A stretch of DNA of 64,000 bases from Ensifer canadensis. Its GTDB lineage: Bacteria > Pseudomonadota > Alphaproteobacteria > Rhizobiales > Rhizobiaceae. The DNA is taken from NCBI RefSeq assembly GCF_017488845.2, contig NZ_CP083371.1:1674001-1738000 (forward strand), in the 5' to 3' direction. This document shows positions 26,754-37,401 of this stretch, piece after piece. Position 1 is the first letter of the stretch. Each line of letters begins with the position of its first letter. Made by a program: the position numbers and the translations under genes. The notes beneath the pieces are model-generated. The model was not told the origin of the DNA, searched no databases, and saw only the letters and a program-made list of their open reading frames with translations.

Positions 26754-27662
26754 ATGAAGAAATTCTCGCTGCTGTCCACGCGGGCGGGCGCCCTTTTCCT
26801 GGCTCCCGCAACGGCATTGGTCGGTGTTTTCGTCATCATCCCCTTCTTCTGGGTGATCTTCGTTTCCTTCACCAACAGGACATTGCTTGGACGGACCGCG
26901 CTCGACCCGGATTTCGTGGGTCTCCAGAACTATTTCGCCCTCTTCAATCCTGCCACCTTTTTCACCCGCGGCCAGTTTGGCTTTTCGCTGATCCTGACGA
27001 TCCAGTTCGTGCTGCTCTCCGCGCTCATCGGCCAGGCGCTGCTCGGGCTGATCCTCGCCTGGCTCAGCCAGTCCGTGTCGCCCGGTATGAAGTCCTTTCT
27101 GCAGACGACCGTCATTGCCGCCTGGATCCTGCCGGAAGTGGTCATCGGCTTCGCCTGGTTCGCATTCCTCGACTATGACAGCGGAACGCTGAACATGATC
27201 ATGCGCGGTCTCGGCCTGCCGCCGGGAGACTGGCTGCTGCAGCAGCCCTTCTGGGTCATCGTGTTCTTCAACACCTGGCGGGGGGCTGCCTTCTCGATGA
27301 TGCTGTTCAACTCGGCATTCCAGTCGATCCCGCCGAGCTATTTCCAGGCGGCGGATGTCGCCGGCGCAACCTCCTGGCAGAAGCTGCGCGATATCGCCCT
27401 GCCGCTGATCCGCGGCCATGTGGTCACCGATCTGATCCTCATCACCATGTGGACCTTCAATGTCTTCACGCCGTTCCTCTTGACCAATGGCGGGCCGTCC
27501 TATCGGACCGAACTGTTGTCGATCTACACCTACCGCATCGCCTTCAAGGATTTCGAGTTCGGCAAGGGCGCGGCCGTCGGCGTGGTCATCATGCTCATCA
27601 ATCTGGCTTTCGCACTCGTCTATCTGAGGCTTGCCCACAAGAAGCCGGCGGAGGCCGAATGA
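26754..27662 (+). CDS. sugar ABC transporter permease 1 (MalF type)
   Basis: 302 residues from ATG 26754; a GTG at 26709 is in frame but the inner ATG follows GGGAAAC and starts the expected MKKFSLLSTRAGALFLAPAT. Six membrane segments and the EAA loop QAADVAGATSWQKLRDIALPLIRG identify a binding-protein-dependent permease. Its stop overlaps the next permease start by 4 bases (ATGA). Confidence 0.92.
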   Translation: MKKFSLLSTRAGALFLAPATALVGVFVIIPFFWVIFVSFTNRTLLGRTALDPDFVGLQNYFALFNPATFFTRGQFGFSLILTIQFVLLSALIGQALLGLILAWLSQSVSPGMKSFLQTTVIAAWILPEVVIGFAWFAFLDYDSGTLNMIMRGLGLPPGDWLLQQPFWVIVFFNTWRGAAFSMMLFNSAFQSIPPSYFQAADVAGATSWQKLRDIALPLIRGHVVTDLILITMWTFNVFTPFLLTNGGPSYRTELLSIYTYRIAFKDFEFGKGAAVGVVIMLINLAFALVYLRLAHKKPAEAE

Positions 27663-28492
27663 TGCCGTTCTCTTCCCGTATCTACTTCCGCCGCATGGGC
27701 TTTTCGGTGGTCGCCGCCCTGCTCGGCACCATCTTCGCGCTACCGCTCGTCTGGTTCCTCTTCGCGCCGTTCAACGCCCGCGCCGAACTCGGCCTTGCCA
27801 TCCCGGAACCCTTCACGTTCGCCAATTTTGCTACGGTGTTTCAGAACACCTTCGCCATGCAGGCGCTGTTCAACAGCCTGGTGCAGGCCTTCGGCGGCGT
27901 CGTCCTCGTCGGCGCGGCAGCAACGCTTGCGGCTTATGCGCTTTCCCGCTCGCCAATCCCCGGAAAAGGCGCAGTCACCTATGTGCTCTTGCTGTTCTCG
28001 TCAGTGGTCTCCGGCTCGGCCGCGATGGTGCCGATCTTCCTGATCGTTTCTGCGGCCGGACTGATCGACACGCATCTCGCCGTCATTCTCGTCTTTGCCG
28101 GTGGGCTACTGCCGACAGCCATGTTCATCCTGCGCGACTTCATCGACGCCATCCCGCGCTCCTATGAAGAAAGCGCGATGGTTGCAGGCGCCTCTCCACT
28201 GCAGGCGTTCTTCGACGTCGCCCTGCCGGTGATCCGGCCGGGTATCGTCGTGGTCGTCGTCTGGGCCTTCGTCAACATCTGGGGAAGCTTCCTGATCCCC
28301 TTCATCCTCTTGCGCAGCGACAGCCTGATGCCCGCCTCCGTCGCCATCTATTCCTTCTATTCCGAGGCCGGCACGCCGATCGTCACACTGCTTGCCGCCT
28401 ACTCACTCATCTATTCGCTCCCCGTCATCGCGCTCTACCTCTTCGTGAACTGGAAATTCGGTTTCCGGTTCTTCGGTGGCATCAAGTCGTAA
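27659..28492 (+). CDS. sugar ABC transporter permease 2 (MalG type)
   Basis: 277 residues starting MMPFSSRIYFRRMGFSVVAA at the ATGA overlap with the first permease. Six membrane segments; EAA loop YEESAMVAGASPLQAFFDVA and ALPVIRPG. The longer frame beginning at 27449 lies inside the upstream gene and is a frame coincidence. It forms the transport pore with permease 1. Confidence 0.92.
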   Translation: MMPFSSRIYFRRMGFSVVAALLGTIFALPLVWFLFAPFNARAELGLAIPEPFTFANFATVFQNTFAMQALFNSLVQAFGGVVLVGAAATLAAYALSRSPIPGKGAVTYVLLLFSSVVSGSAAMVPIFLIVSAAGLIDTHLAVILVFAGGLLPTAMFILRDFIDAIPRSYEESAMVAGASPLQAFFDVALPVIRPGIVVVVVWAFVNIWGSFLIPFILLRSDSLMPASVAIYSFYSEAGTPIVTLLAAYSLIYSLPVIALYLFVNWKFGFRFFGGIKS

Positions 28493-28508
28493 TCGGAAAA
28501 CCAGTCTC

Positions 28509-29609
<1,101 letters not shown>

Positions 29610-29624
29610 TCCGGACTGCTGCAA

Positions 29625-31019
29625 ATGATGACGACCACCGTTCACGTGACACGCGCCGACCAGGCCGCCAACCCGTACTTTTACGTGCCCTTCGACGTGC
29701 CCGAGGGCACGACGCGCATCGATGTCACCATGGCCCATGCAAAAGCGGAAGATTGCATCATCGATCTCGGCATGCTTGATCCGCGCGCGACCGATTATCC
29801 GACCCGCGCCGGCTTTCGCGGCTGGAGCGGCGGCGCCCGCGACCGCTTTTTCGTCGCAACGGACGACGCCACGCCCGGCTACATCCACGGGGAGATGCCT
29901 GCCGGTCGCTGGCAGGTCATGCTCGGCCTTTACAAGCTTCCGCCAGAAGGTGCCGATGTCACGCTGACGTTCAGCCATGACAATGCGCCTCTCGCGCTCG
30001 AACCGCAGCCCGCGCGCACCTTCCCCGTCAGGAAGGCGGCCGGCTGGTATCGCGGCGATCTGCACTGTCACACCTTCCACTCCGATGCGGCAGGCTCGCC
30101 CGAATTGCTGCACGCAGCCGCCAAGCAGGCCGGGCTCGACTTTCTCGCCGTTGCCGACCACAACACCATCAGCCAGCGCCGCTATTTCCATCCCAACTCG
30201 TCCGCCGACCTCGTCTTCGTGCGTGCGATGGAAGTGACGACCGCCATCGGCCATGCCAACGTCTTTGGCGTCGACGACTGGATCGATTTCCGCATGACCC
30301 GGCCCGAGCATGGGCACACGCTCGCCGAAATGGTGCATGAGCGCGGCGGCCTGCTGTCGATCAACCACGACAAGCCGACGATCCCCTGGGATTACGACGT
30401 GCCGGAGATCGACTGCATGGAAGTCTGGCAATCGCACTGGATGGCGTGGAACTGGGTATCGCTCGGCCGGTATCAGCACCGGCTGGCTTCGGGCAAGAAA
30501 ATCTCGGCAATCGGCGGCAGCGACTTCCACCAGCCGGCGCGGCTGATGCCCGAAGGGCCGCTCGTGCTTGCGCGACCGACAACCGTGCTCTGGCTGGGAG
30601 AACTTTCTGAGAACGCGATCCTCGCTGCCATGAAGGCCGGGCTTGGTTATATCACCGAGAGCCCTGATGGACCGCATTTGGCACTTTCGGTCGATGGCCA
30701 GCCGATGGGCTCGACAGTCCGGGGGCCGGTCGACGCGAAAGCCGAAGTTCGCGGAGCGAAAGGCGATCGGCTGCTCTGGTTCGACGCGACAGGGCAGATT
30801 GCCGATCAACTCATCGAAGACAACCACTGGGTCGGACAATTCTCCGGGCGACCGAACCTGTTCCTGCGTGCCGAAATCGCAGCAGAGAAGAGCCGGCCGC
30901 AGATAATCAGCGATTTCACCGCGGCCCTTGGCGGCGGGTTGCCCTGGCAACTGACCGAAGTGGAACTGCAACAACAGACCGTGCGCCGCGCCATCAGCAA
31001 TCCGATCTATGTGGCGTGA
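29625..31019 (+). CDS. CehA/McbA-family PHP-type metallohydrolase
   Basis: 464 residues. The C-terminal two thirds is a PHP fold with metal ligands in GDLHCHTFHSD (about 146-156), VADHNTISQRR, LLSINHDKP and IGGSDFHQPARL. The N-terminal 130 residues form a beta-rich domain (PYFYVPFDVPEGTTRIDVTM). The CehA/McbA group includes carbamate hydrolases and probable phosphoesterases; the substrate here is not known. No signal peptide. Last gene of the LacI-controlled operon, 15 bases after the ATPase, so it probably acts on the imported compound. Confidence 0.85.
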   Translation: MMTTTVHVTRADQAANPYFYVPFDVPEGTTRIDVTMAHAKAEDCIIDLGMLDPRATDYPTRAGFRGWSGGARDRFFVATDDATPGYIHGEMPAGRWQVMLGLYKLPPEGADVTLTFSHDNAPLALEPQPARTFPVRKAAGWYRGDLHCHTFHSDAAGSPELLHAAAKQAGLDFLAVADHNTISQRRYFHPNSSADLVFVRAMEVTTAIGHANVFGVDDWIDFRMTRPEHGHTLAEMVHERGGLLSINHDKPTIPWDYDVPEIDCMEVWQSHWMAWNWVSLGRYQHRLASGKKISAIGGSDFHQPARLMPEGPLVLARPTTVLWLGELSENAILAAMKAGLGYITESPDGPHLALSVDGQPMGSTVRGPVDAKAEVRGAKGDRLLWFDATGQIADQLIEDNHWVGQFSGRPNLFLRAEIAAEKSRPQIISDFTAALGGGLPWQLTEVELQQQTVRRAISNPIYVA

Positions 31020-31059
31020 TCGGAGAGCATTTCCAGGAAAGTGCTTGGAAACAAAGAGG

Positions 31060-31100
31060 TAGAGCGTTTCCGTGACTCCGTTTAAATCGGAAACGCTCTA
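31060..31100. repeat. palindromic intergenic element, terminator-like
   Basis: TAGAGCGTTTCC and GGAAACGCTCTA form perfect 12-base arms around 17 bases. The sequence just left (GAGCATTTCCAGGAAAGTGC) contains a related partial copy. Palindromes of this kind are common between rhizobial genes. It sits between convergent genes and could stop transcription from both sides, though no long T-run is present. Confidence 0.55.
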
Positions 31101-31103
31101 GGG

Positions 31104-31853
31104 CTAGAAGAAGGGTCGCAGGGCCAGCTCCGCGCCAAGAAGCAGCAGGCCGATCAGGAACCACCGGCGAAACGTGGTCGGGCTGACCAGACGGCGGATC
31201 GCCTGCCCCGCCCACATGCCGGCCAGTGCCGGCATGATGGCAATCGCCGACAGGAGCAGGTTGTCGGCCTGCAACGCCCCATGCCACAACAGACCTGCCG
31301 CAAGCGTCATCGTCGATACGGTGAAGGAGACGCCGAGCGCCTGGATCAGGTCCTCCTTCCCCAGGCCAAGAGCGTGCAGATAGGGCACCGCTGGCATGAC
31401 GAAGACGCCGGTGCAGCCGGTGACCACGCCCGTAATCATGCCGATAGGCGGCGACAGCCAGGCCTCGGCTCTTGCGGATACAGAAAACGGCCGCGCCATG
31501 AGCGTATATCCGGCATAGACCACAAGCGCCGCCCCGAGCATGGCTGTCGACAGGGCCATATCGCCGCCCGCGAGAAGAGCGGTGCCAAGGACGGTGCCGA
31601 TGCCGATCGCCAGCATCATCGGCCAGAGCCGCAGCATGAGCGGGCGGAAGGCGGGACCTGCCAGCAGCTGCCAGACATTGGTCACGAGGGACGGCAGGAT
31701 CAGCAGGTTGGCGGCCGTAATCGGCGACAACAGCGCGCCGAGCGCGCCCATGGCGACGGTGGGGAGCCCCATGCCCGTCACGCCCTTGACCACGCCAGCG
31801 AGGAAAAAGGCGGTCGCGATTGCGCCGGTGAGCCATGTGGAGAGTTCGATCAT
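31104..31853 (-). CDS. TauE/SafE-family sulfite/organosulfur exporter
   Basis: 249 residues from the ATG at 31853 (MIELSTWLTGAIATAFFLAG); an upstream in-frame start at 31931 would add 26 residues without membrane character. About eight hydrophobic segments, with the repeated family motif AGVVKGVTGMGLPTVAM at the N-terminus and GMITGVVTGCTGVFVMPAVP in the middle. Members export sulfite, sulfoacetate or related anions. The divergent LysR gene starts 97 bases away and probably controls it. Confidence 0.87.
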   Translation of the reverse strand: MIELSTWLTGAIATAFFLAGVVKGVTGMGLPTVAMGALGALLSPITAANLLILPSLVTNVWQLLAGPAFRPLMLRLWPMMLAIGIGTVLGTALLAGGDMALSTAMLGAALVVYAGYTLMARPFSVSARAEAWLSPPIGMITGVVTGCTGVFVMPAVPYLHALGLGKEDLIQALGVSFTVSTMTLAAGLLWHGALQADNLLLSAIAIMPALAGMWAGQAIRRLVSPTTFRRWFLIGLLLLGAELALRPFF

Positions 31854-31950
31854 GGCTCTAAAGTCATGAAGCGATGACGTGGCGCAATGCGGATGATCCG
31901 CAGGCAGACTTCGGTTGTGCCGAAGGCACATTTGCCGCTATCGTGGCGGC

Positions 31951-32844
31951 ATGCGCTTCGACCTGATCGACCTTCGCCTGTTTCTTGCCGTCGTCGAGGC
32001 AGGCAGCATCACACACGGCGCCGGGGTCGCGAACCTCTCCCTGGCCGCCGCCAGCGAGCGGCTGCGCGGCATGGAGGACAAGGGCGGCGTGCAGCTTCTG
32101 GCGCGCGGGCGCAGGGGTGTAACGACCACGGCAGCTGGCGAAGCGCTCGCCCATCATGCCCGGCTCGTGCTGCGCCAGATGGAGCATTTGCATGGAGAGC
32201 TCGGCGAATACGCGAGGGGATTGCGGGCGAGCATTCGCCTTCTTGCCAATACCGCCGCGATCACGGAGTTCCTGCCTGACCGTCTTGGGCGCTGGCTCGA
32301 GGTCCATCCGCAAACCGATATCGACCTGAAGGAGCGCCAGAGCTCGGACATCGTCAAGGCCGTCTCAGGCGGCCTGGCTGAGATCGGCATCATCTCGGAT
32401 GCCGTCGACGCGACCGGCCTGCGGCTCATCCCCTTCGCGATAGACCGGCTGGTTGCCGTGGTCGCCAAGAACCATCCCCTGGCGGAAGCAAGGCAGATCG
32501 GCTTCACGGATCTGCTCGACCACGCGTTCACCGGCCTCGCGGAAGGCAGTGCCCTGCAGGACCATATCGAGGGCCAGGCGGCCCGCATCGGCCGCCGGAT
32601 CAGCTACCGCCTGCGCGTGCGCAGCTTCGAGGATGTCTGCCGTCTGGCCGCACAGGATGTCGGTGTCGGCATCGTCCCGCAGACAGCTGCGCGCCGATGC
32701 CGTCGCACGACGGCGATTTCCGCCCTCCGCCTGACCGACAAATGGGCGACACGTCGCCTGTCGATCTGCCTCAGGCCGAATGAAGACCTCTCGCCGCTCG
32801 CCCGCGACCTCGTCGAGCATCTCGGCAATTTCAAGCCGGACTGA
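31951..32844 (+). CDS. LysR-family regulator
   Basis: 297 residues from ATG 31951 (MRFDLIDLRLFLAVVEAGSI); the frame extends 12 codons upstream without a better start. The HTH (LRLFLAVVEAGSITHGAGVA, NLSLAAASERLRGME) and the effector domain are of normal length. Divergent from the TauE/SafE exporter, the classic LysR arrangement, so it is probably the exporter's regulator. The effector is unknown. Confidence 0.9.
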   Translation: MRFDLIDLRLFLAVVEAGSITHGAGVANLSLAAASERLRGMEDKGGVQLLARGRRGVTTTAAGEALAHHARLVLRQMEHLHGELGEYARGLRASIRLLANTAAITEFLPDRLGRWLEVHPQTDIDLKERQSSDIVKAVSGGLAEIGIISDAVDATGLRLIPFAIDRLVAVVAKNHPLAEARQIGFTDLLDHAFTGLAEGSALQDHIEGQAARIGRRISYRLRVRSFEDVCRLAAQDVGVGIVPQTAARRCRRTTAISALRLTDKWATRRLSICLRPNEDLSPLARDLVEHLGNFKPD

Positions 32845-32870
32845 CCGTCGAGGCGACCCGTGGCGGTCGA

Positions 32871-34616
32871 TCAGTACCCTCTGGCCGCCCCCGCGCCGAT
32901 GCGACTGTCGACCGCACCGTTGTAGCGGGCGCCGCCGCCGGCTGCAATTTCGGCAACGCTTTCACCGCCAACGAGGATGCCGGTCGCCTGACCCCAGATG
33001 CTCCAGCTCTTGTCGATCTGCACATCATGGCCCATCTCCGAGAGAAGCTTACGCGTATCGGGCGAAAGGGCGTAGGGCTCCATGAACACCTTGTCCGGCA
33101 GCCACTGATGGTGGATGCGCGGCGCGTCGACGGCCTCCTGGATGTTCATGCCGTGATCGACCACGTTGAGGATCGCCTCGAGCGTGATGGTAATGATCCG
33201 CGCTCCGCCGGGGCTGCCGATCACCATGAACGGCTTGCCGTCCTTGGAGACGATGGTCGGGCTCATCGATGAAAGCGGTGTTTTGCCCGGCGCGATCGCG
33301 TTCGCCTCGCCCTGAACGAGCCCGTAAAGATTGGGAGCACCCGGCTTCGCTGTGAAATCGTCCATCTCATTGTTGAGCAGAATGCCGGTTCCGGGCGCTA
33401 CCACGCCGGCGCCAAAAGATCCGTTCAGCGTATAGGTGACGGCGACCGCGTTGCCCTCGTCGTCGATGATCGAATAGTGGGTCGTCTCCTTGCTCTCTGC
33501 GAACCCCTTCGGCATCAGCGCCTGCGAGACGCCAGCCTTGAACGGATCGATCTTGCCGCGGATCTCGGCCGCATAAGCCTTGTCGAGCAGTTTGGCGACC
33601 GGGTTTTCGACGAAGTCCGGGTCCCCAAGTGTCGTGTTGCGATCGACATAGGCATGGCGCATGGCCTCGATCATCGCATGTACGGTCTCGGCCGAGCCGT
33701 AGCCGAGATAGGAGAGCGGATAGCCCTCGAGAATGTTGAGGATCTCGCAGATGATGACGCCTCCGGAAGACGGCGGCGGCGAAGAGACGATGTCATAACC
33801 ACGATAGTTGCATTTGACCGGCTCAAGCACGCGCACGGCGTATTGCTCGAAATCCTTCTTGGCGAGGATGCCGCCCTTGTCAGCACTTGCCTTGACGATG
33901 GCGTCGGCGATCGCCCCCTTGTAGAAGGCGTCGGTTCCCTTTTCGGAGATGCTTGTAAGCGAGGCGGCGAGATCCGCCTGGACCAGTGTCTCGCCGACGG
34001 CAAAGGGTTTTCCGTCGGGCTTCAGAAAGATTGCTGCCGCTGCCGGGTCCTTGGCAAGCCTTTCGGTTTCGCCGTCAAAGGAATCGACATCGCCCTGCTC
34101 CAGCCGAAAGCCGTCCTTGGCAAGGACGATGGCAGGCGCGATCAGCTCTTTCAGCGGACGCGTACCATAGCGGCTTCGCGCGACTTCGAAGCCCATCACC
34201 GGCCCAGGAACGCCGACGGCCAGATATCCTTCGGTGCTCAGGCCATCGACCAATTGCTTCTTGTCATCGAGATACATGGTCTTGGTCGCAGCAGCGGGCG
34301 CCCGCTCGCGAAAATCGAGGAAGGTGGTCTTGCCGTCCTTGAAACGGATCGTCATAAAGCCGCCGCCGCCGATATTGCCGGCGGTCGGATAGAGCACTGC
34401 AAGCGCATAGCCGACGGCAACGGCAGCATCGACGGCGTTGCCGCCCTTTTTCAGGACCTCGACGCCGATGTCCGACGCCAGATGCTGGGCGGTGACGACC
34501 ATGCCGTGCTCGGCTTTGACCGGCTCCGGCGAGGCGGCCCTGACGGCCGATGGCGAAACCGAGCCGAGTGCGGCGATAAGGGTGAAGGAAAGAACATTCA
34601 GGCAGGAACTGCGCAT
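32871..34616 (-). CDS. ggt: gamma-glutamyltransferase
   Basis: 581 residues from the ATG at 34616, preceded by GGGAG; a frame start at 34700 is less likely. A signal peptide is present (MRSSCLNVLSFTLIAALGSV, cleavage after VRA). The precursor self-cleaves before the catalytic Thr, visible as Thr379 in TTHYSIID, to give the two subunits. Substrate loop residues appear in LLNNEMDDF and SMSPTI, and GSPGGARI forms the oxyanion region. The enzyme hydrolyses or transpeptidates glutathione and other gamma-glutamyl compounds in the periplasm. Monocistronic, converging on the LysR gene 26 bases away. Confidence 0.95.
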   Translation of the reverse strand: MRSSCLNVLSFTLIAALGSVSPSAVRAASPEPVKAEHGMVVTAQHLASDIGVEVLKKGGNAVDAAVAVGYALAVLYPTAGNIGGGGFMTIRFKDGKTTFLDFRERAPAAATKTMYLDDKKQLVDGLSTEGYLAVGVPGPVMGFEVARSRYGTRPLKELIAPAIVLAKDGFRLEQGDVDSFDGETERLAKDPAAAAIFLKPDGKPFAVGETLVQADLAASLTSISEKGTDAFYKGAIADAIVKASADKGGILAKKDFEQYAVRVLEPVKCNYRGYDIVSSPPPSSGGVIICEILNILEGYPLSYLGYGSAETVHAMIEAMRHAYVDRNTTLGDPDFVENPVAKLLDKAYAAEIRGKIDPFKAGVSQALMPKGFAESKETTHYSIIDDEGNAVAVTYTLNGSFGAGVVAPGTGILLNNEMDDFTAKPGAPNLYGLVQGEANAIAPGKTPLSSMSPTIVSKDGKPFMVIGSPGGARIITITLEAILNVVDHGMNIQEAVDAPRIHHQWLPDKVFMEPYALSPDTRKLLSEMGHDVQIDKSWSIWGQATGILVGGESVAEIAAGGGARYNGAVDSRIGAGAARGY

Positions 34617-35061
34617 GCTTTTCTCCCGCGACAACAGGTTTTGCTGGCAATTGACGCCCTCGATTAAGGGCGGCGGCATCGAAGTTCGCAAAGGCACCAC
34701 GCATCAGGCGGCGGACAACAGTCCGGCCATCGGGCGGGCTGAGGCTTGTTCAGAAATTGAAGCCTTGGCCGGAGTATAGACATGTGCGGACGGCACGGGC
34801 AATCGCCGCCTGACGATCATGATCGGCGAACAATTCGAATGCGAAGACGATCGGCTTACCATTGCTCTGTCATTGCAGCGACGCTACCCCAGTGAGTACC
34901 GGGTCGCGACAAGCCGGAGTGCAGCCGATGACCGCATCCTAGCGACCACCAAATTTTTGCCATTGCCATGAAGAACCGTGGCTGTGACAGTTCGCTCCAG
35001 GGATCTGGTATCATCCGCATCCGGATTTCTGCACGAGGACACTAAACGGGAAGAAGGTCGC
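34617..35061. other. intergenic region, no feature recognised
   Basis: About 445 bases between ggt (minus) and the GFA gene (plus). Promoters of both genes should lie here. No repeat, RNA gene or palindrome stood out; a short in-frame extension upstream of the GFA start (from 34978) is not supported by a ribosome site. Confidence 0.5.
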
Positions 35062-35403
35062 ATGATCGAAGGCCATTGCCATTGCAAGTCGGTTCGCCTT
35101 TCCGTCCGTGTCCGCCCTGACACACTTGGCAGCTGCAACTGTTCGCTGTGTTCAAGACTAGGCACGCTTTGGGGCTATTACAACGCAGAAGAGGTTTCGA
35201 TCAGCGACCCGCAGGGCAAGCTCGTCGGCTACGTCCAAGGCGATGCCACGTTGACGATGCACCATTGCGGCACCTGCGGTTGCACCACCCATTGGTCGCC
35301 GATCGGCACTGACGCGACGCGCATGGGTGTCAACATGCGCCTGTTCGATCGATCCGTCTGGGAAGACATACCCCACCGGCTCATCGACGGCGCCAGATGG
35401 TAG
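35062..35403 (+). CDS. GFA (glutathione-dependent formaldehyde-activating-like) family protein
   Basis: 113 residues from the ATG preceded by GGAAGAAGG. Zinc-binding cysteines occur in the family order: Cys6, Cys8, then Cys25, Cys27, Cys30, then Cys69, Cys72, Cys74 (HHCGTCGCTTHW). The family fold is that of Gfa/CENP-V; most members have no proven enzyme activity and a formaldehyde role should not be assumed. Monocistronic; a rhizobial repeat follows 20 bases after the stop. Confidence 0.85.
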   Translation: MIEGHCHCKSVRLSVRVRPDTLGSCNCSLCSRLGTLWGYYNAEEVSISDPQGKLVGYVQGDATLTMHHCGTCGCTTHWSPIGTDATRMGVNMRLFDRSVWEDIPHRLIDGARW

Positions 35404-35423
35404 GTGCCACTCTCTTCCTACTG

Positions 35424-35528
35424 CATGTTTCCTTAAATCCTATTCGACTTGAGGATAAAAACATGCAGCAATCCAAAGTGCTACAGCGACATTTGCGCGT
35501 CTAATAAGACGCGCGGCGCTGTGGGGCG
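35424..35528 (+). repeat. rhizobial intergenic palindromic element, copy 2 (RIME-like)
   Basis: Second copy of the element at 19004-19100. The first palindrome is decayed (TTTCCTTAAATC against GACTTGAGGATAAA), while CTACAGCG (35481-35488) with CGCTGTGG (35517-35524) and the inner GCGCGTC/GACGCGC are kept. The 13-codon frame between them (35463-35504) is also open with substitutions, ending TAA in place of TAG. Confidence 0.68.
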
Positions 35529-35561
35529 CCTTGCCTGCACGACCGTCCTGCAGAAACGGTG

Positions 35562-37052
35562 CTAGGCCGCCGAGGCTGCGCCGCCACGCTCGCTGGCCGC
35601 CTTGGCATATTGGGCGTCACGGCTCTCCTTTGTGGCGTATCGCGCCCGCTTCTGCTCGTACATGCTGAGGTCCGCTCGCTTGACCAGCGCCTCCATCGAT
35701 TCGCCGGTATCGCTGGTCGAAACGCCGAGCGATATGCTGAGGGGAGCGTTGGAATAGAACTGGTTGTTGATCTTCAACAGTTCGTTGATCGTCTCGACCA
35801 TGGTGGCCGCTGCCAGCCGGTCGGCACCCGGCATCAGGATGGCGAACTCGTCGCCGCCGATGCGGGCGGCATGGTTGGGCTGCGACACCGCACCGTTCAA
35901 CACTTCGCCGAGCCGGCGCAGGAGGGCATCACCGGCGTCGTGGCCAAGCTGGTCGTTGGCCGCTTTCAGGCCATCAAGATCGATGACGATGGCCGAGACC
36001 GGGCGAAGCGACTTGCGCTCCAGCCTGTTCAGCTCGTCCATGTAGAAGGCGCGGTTGTGCAGCTTGGTCAGCACGTCATGCTTGCCGAGATATTCGAGAT
36101 AGGCCTCGGCCTTCTTGCGTGCGGTGATATCGGTCAACGCCACCTGGACCAGCGACCAGTCGCCTTCATGGCCCGGAAGCACGGAGAATTGCAGCAGGAC
36201 GTGGCGCTCGGAACCGTCGAGCGCATAATTGACCACCTCGCGGTGGTGCAGAAGATTGCCGTTCCACAGCTCGATCAACTGCTCCTTGAAGTGCTTCTCC
36301 ATCTCGTTGCGGAAAATGTCGCCGAGACGCTGCAGCAACGTGTTCCGATCCGGCGCGCAGAACAGGTCGAGCGTCGCCTGGTTGATGTCGATGACCCTGA
36401 TCTCGCTCATGCACTGGCGCACGAACTCCGGATGGACGTCCGTGAACACGCGAAAATCGACGATCCCTCGATGACGGACATCCTCGAGCAGCAACTTGAT
36501 GCGACTGAAGTCCTCGACCCACAACGACACCGGCGAATGCTCGAAGATACCTTCGGCGTAACGGCGGTTGGCCAGTTCGTTGCGGCGCGCCTCCTCACGC
36601 GCCGTGACATCTTCCGTCGTCAGCAGCAACCGGCCGAGCGTGTTCTCGTATCCTGGTAGCACCGAGCCGCGCAGCTGAATGTCGAGCCTGCGGCCAGACA
36701 GCGTGTAGTTGACCGCGCTGCTGCTGAACTCGGTCTTGCCCTCCCACAATTCGGCAAGCTCATTGACATGGCTGTCGAGCATTTCATCGCGAAAGACCTT
36801 CGACAGGTTCGCGGAGAGGTGATCGAGATCCCTGGCTTCAAACAGGTCCAGTGTCCGGCGATTGACCTGCAGGACACGAATTCGGCTGGAGCAGGCGGCG
36901 ACACGCGTCAAGTCTTCTCTGAGATAGGCGCGGATATCGACCACGCCCTCGGCCCGCCAACGATCGAACTGCGTTGTGACCCCGCTGAAATCCTCGATCC
37001 ACATCGCGATCGGCGCCAGATCAAAAATATTGGTGTCGGAAGAACCTGTCAT
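35562..37052 (-). CDS. diguanylate cyclase with two PAS-like domains
   Basis: 496 residues from the ATG at 37052 (MTGSSDTNIFDLAPIAMWIE); 21 extra upstream codons are in frame. Two homologous sensor units of PAS type follow each other: APIAMWIEDFSGVTTQFDRW near residue 14 and SPVSLWVEDFSRIKLLLEDV near 172, so the sensor is an internal duplication. The C-terminal GGDEF domain has HDVLTKLHNRAFYMDELNRL, DLDGLKAANDQLGHDAGDAL and an intact GGDEF at 399-403. No RxxD inhibitory site is seen at the usual place. No membrane segment, so a cytoplasmic sensor making c-di-GMP. Confidence 0.92.
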   Translation of the reverse strand: MTGSSDTNIFDLAPIAMWIEDFSGVTTQFDRWRAEGVVDIRAYLREDLTRVAACSSRIRVLQVNRRTLDLFEARDLDHLSANLSKVFRDEMLDSHVNELAELWEGKTEFSSSAVNYTLSGRRLDIQLRGSVLPGYENTLGRLLLTTEDVTAREEARRNELANRRYAEGIFEHSPVSLWVEDFSRIKLLLEDVRHRGIVDFRVFTDVHPEFVRQCMSEIRVIDINQATLDLFCAPDRNTLLQRLGDIFRNEMEKHFKEQLIELWNGNLLHHREVVNYALDGSERHVLLQFSVLPGHEGDWSLVQVALTDITARKKAEAYLEYLGKHDVLTKLHNRAFYMDELNRLERKSLRPVSAIVIDLDGLKAANDQLGHDAGDALLRRLGEVLNGAVSQPNHAARIGGDEFAILMPGADRLAAATMVETINELLKINNQFYSNAPLSISLGVSTSDTGESMEALVKRADLSMYEQKRARYATKESRDAQYAKAASERGGAASAA

Positions 37053-37401
37053 TACTGTTCCATCTCGGTTCGCGGGGAGAGGGTTCCGTGCAAGGCGCAT
37101 CGCCTTTGAGTGCATTCTAACGGTCTTTAAGTAAAGATGCCTAAATCCTCAACCGCAGATCGCCGCGCGCCCCTCGCTGCTTGCCAATCTGCAGAGTGAC
37201 GAGCCCGACTGGAAAAGGACTATGTTATTCCAACCGCCCACGCCACCTGCCGGTGGCCGGCGTGATTGTTTTCGGACCAACTTCAGGTGAAAGCGTTAAT
37301 CTGCCTAAGCAAGATCACCTCCCCGACATCGGAACCGCCGACCCGCCACCCTTGCAGCAATCGCGGCGGTCTCTATCTCACGGCGTTCACGCAGGAACAG
37401 A
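37053..37401. other. intergenic region, no feature recognised
   Basis: About 350 bases between the divergent diguanylate cyclase and hydrolase genes. It must hold both promoters. I see no clear operator, repeat or RNA gene. Confidence 0.45.
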
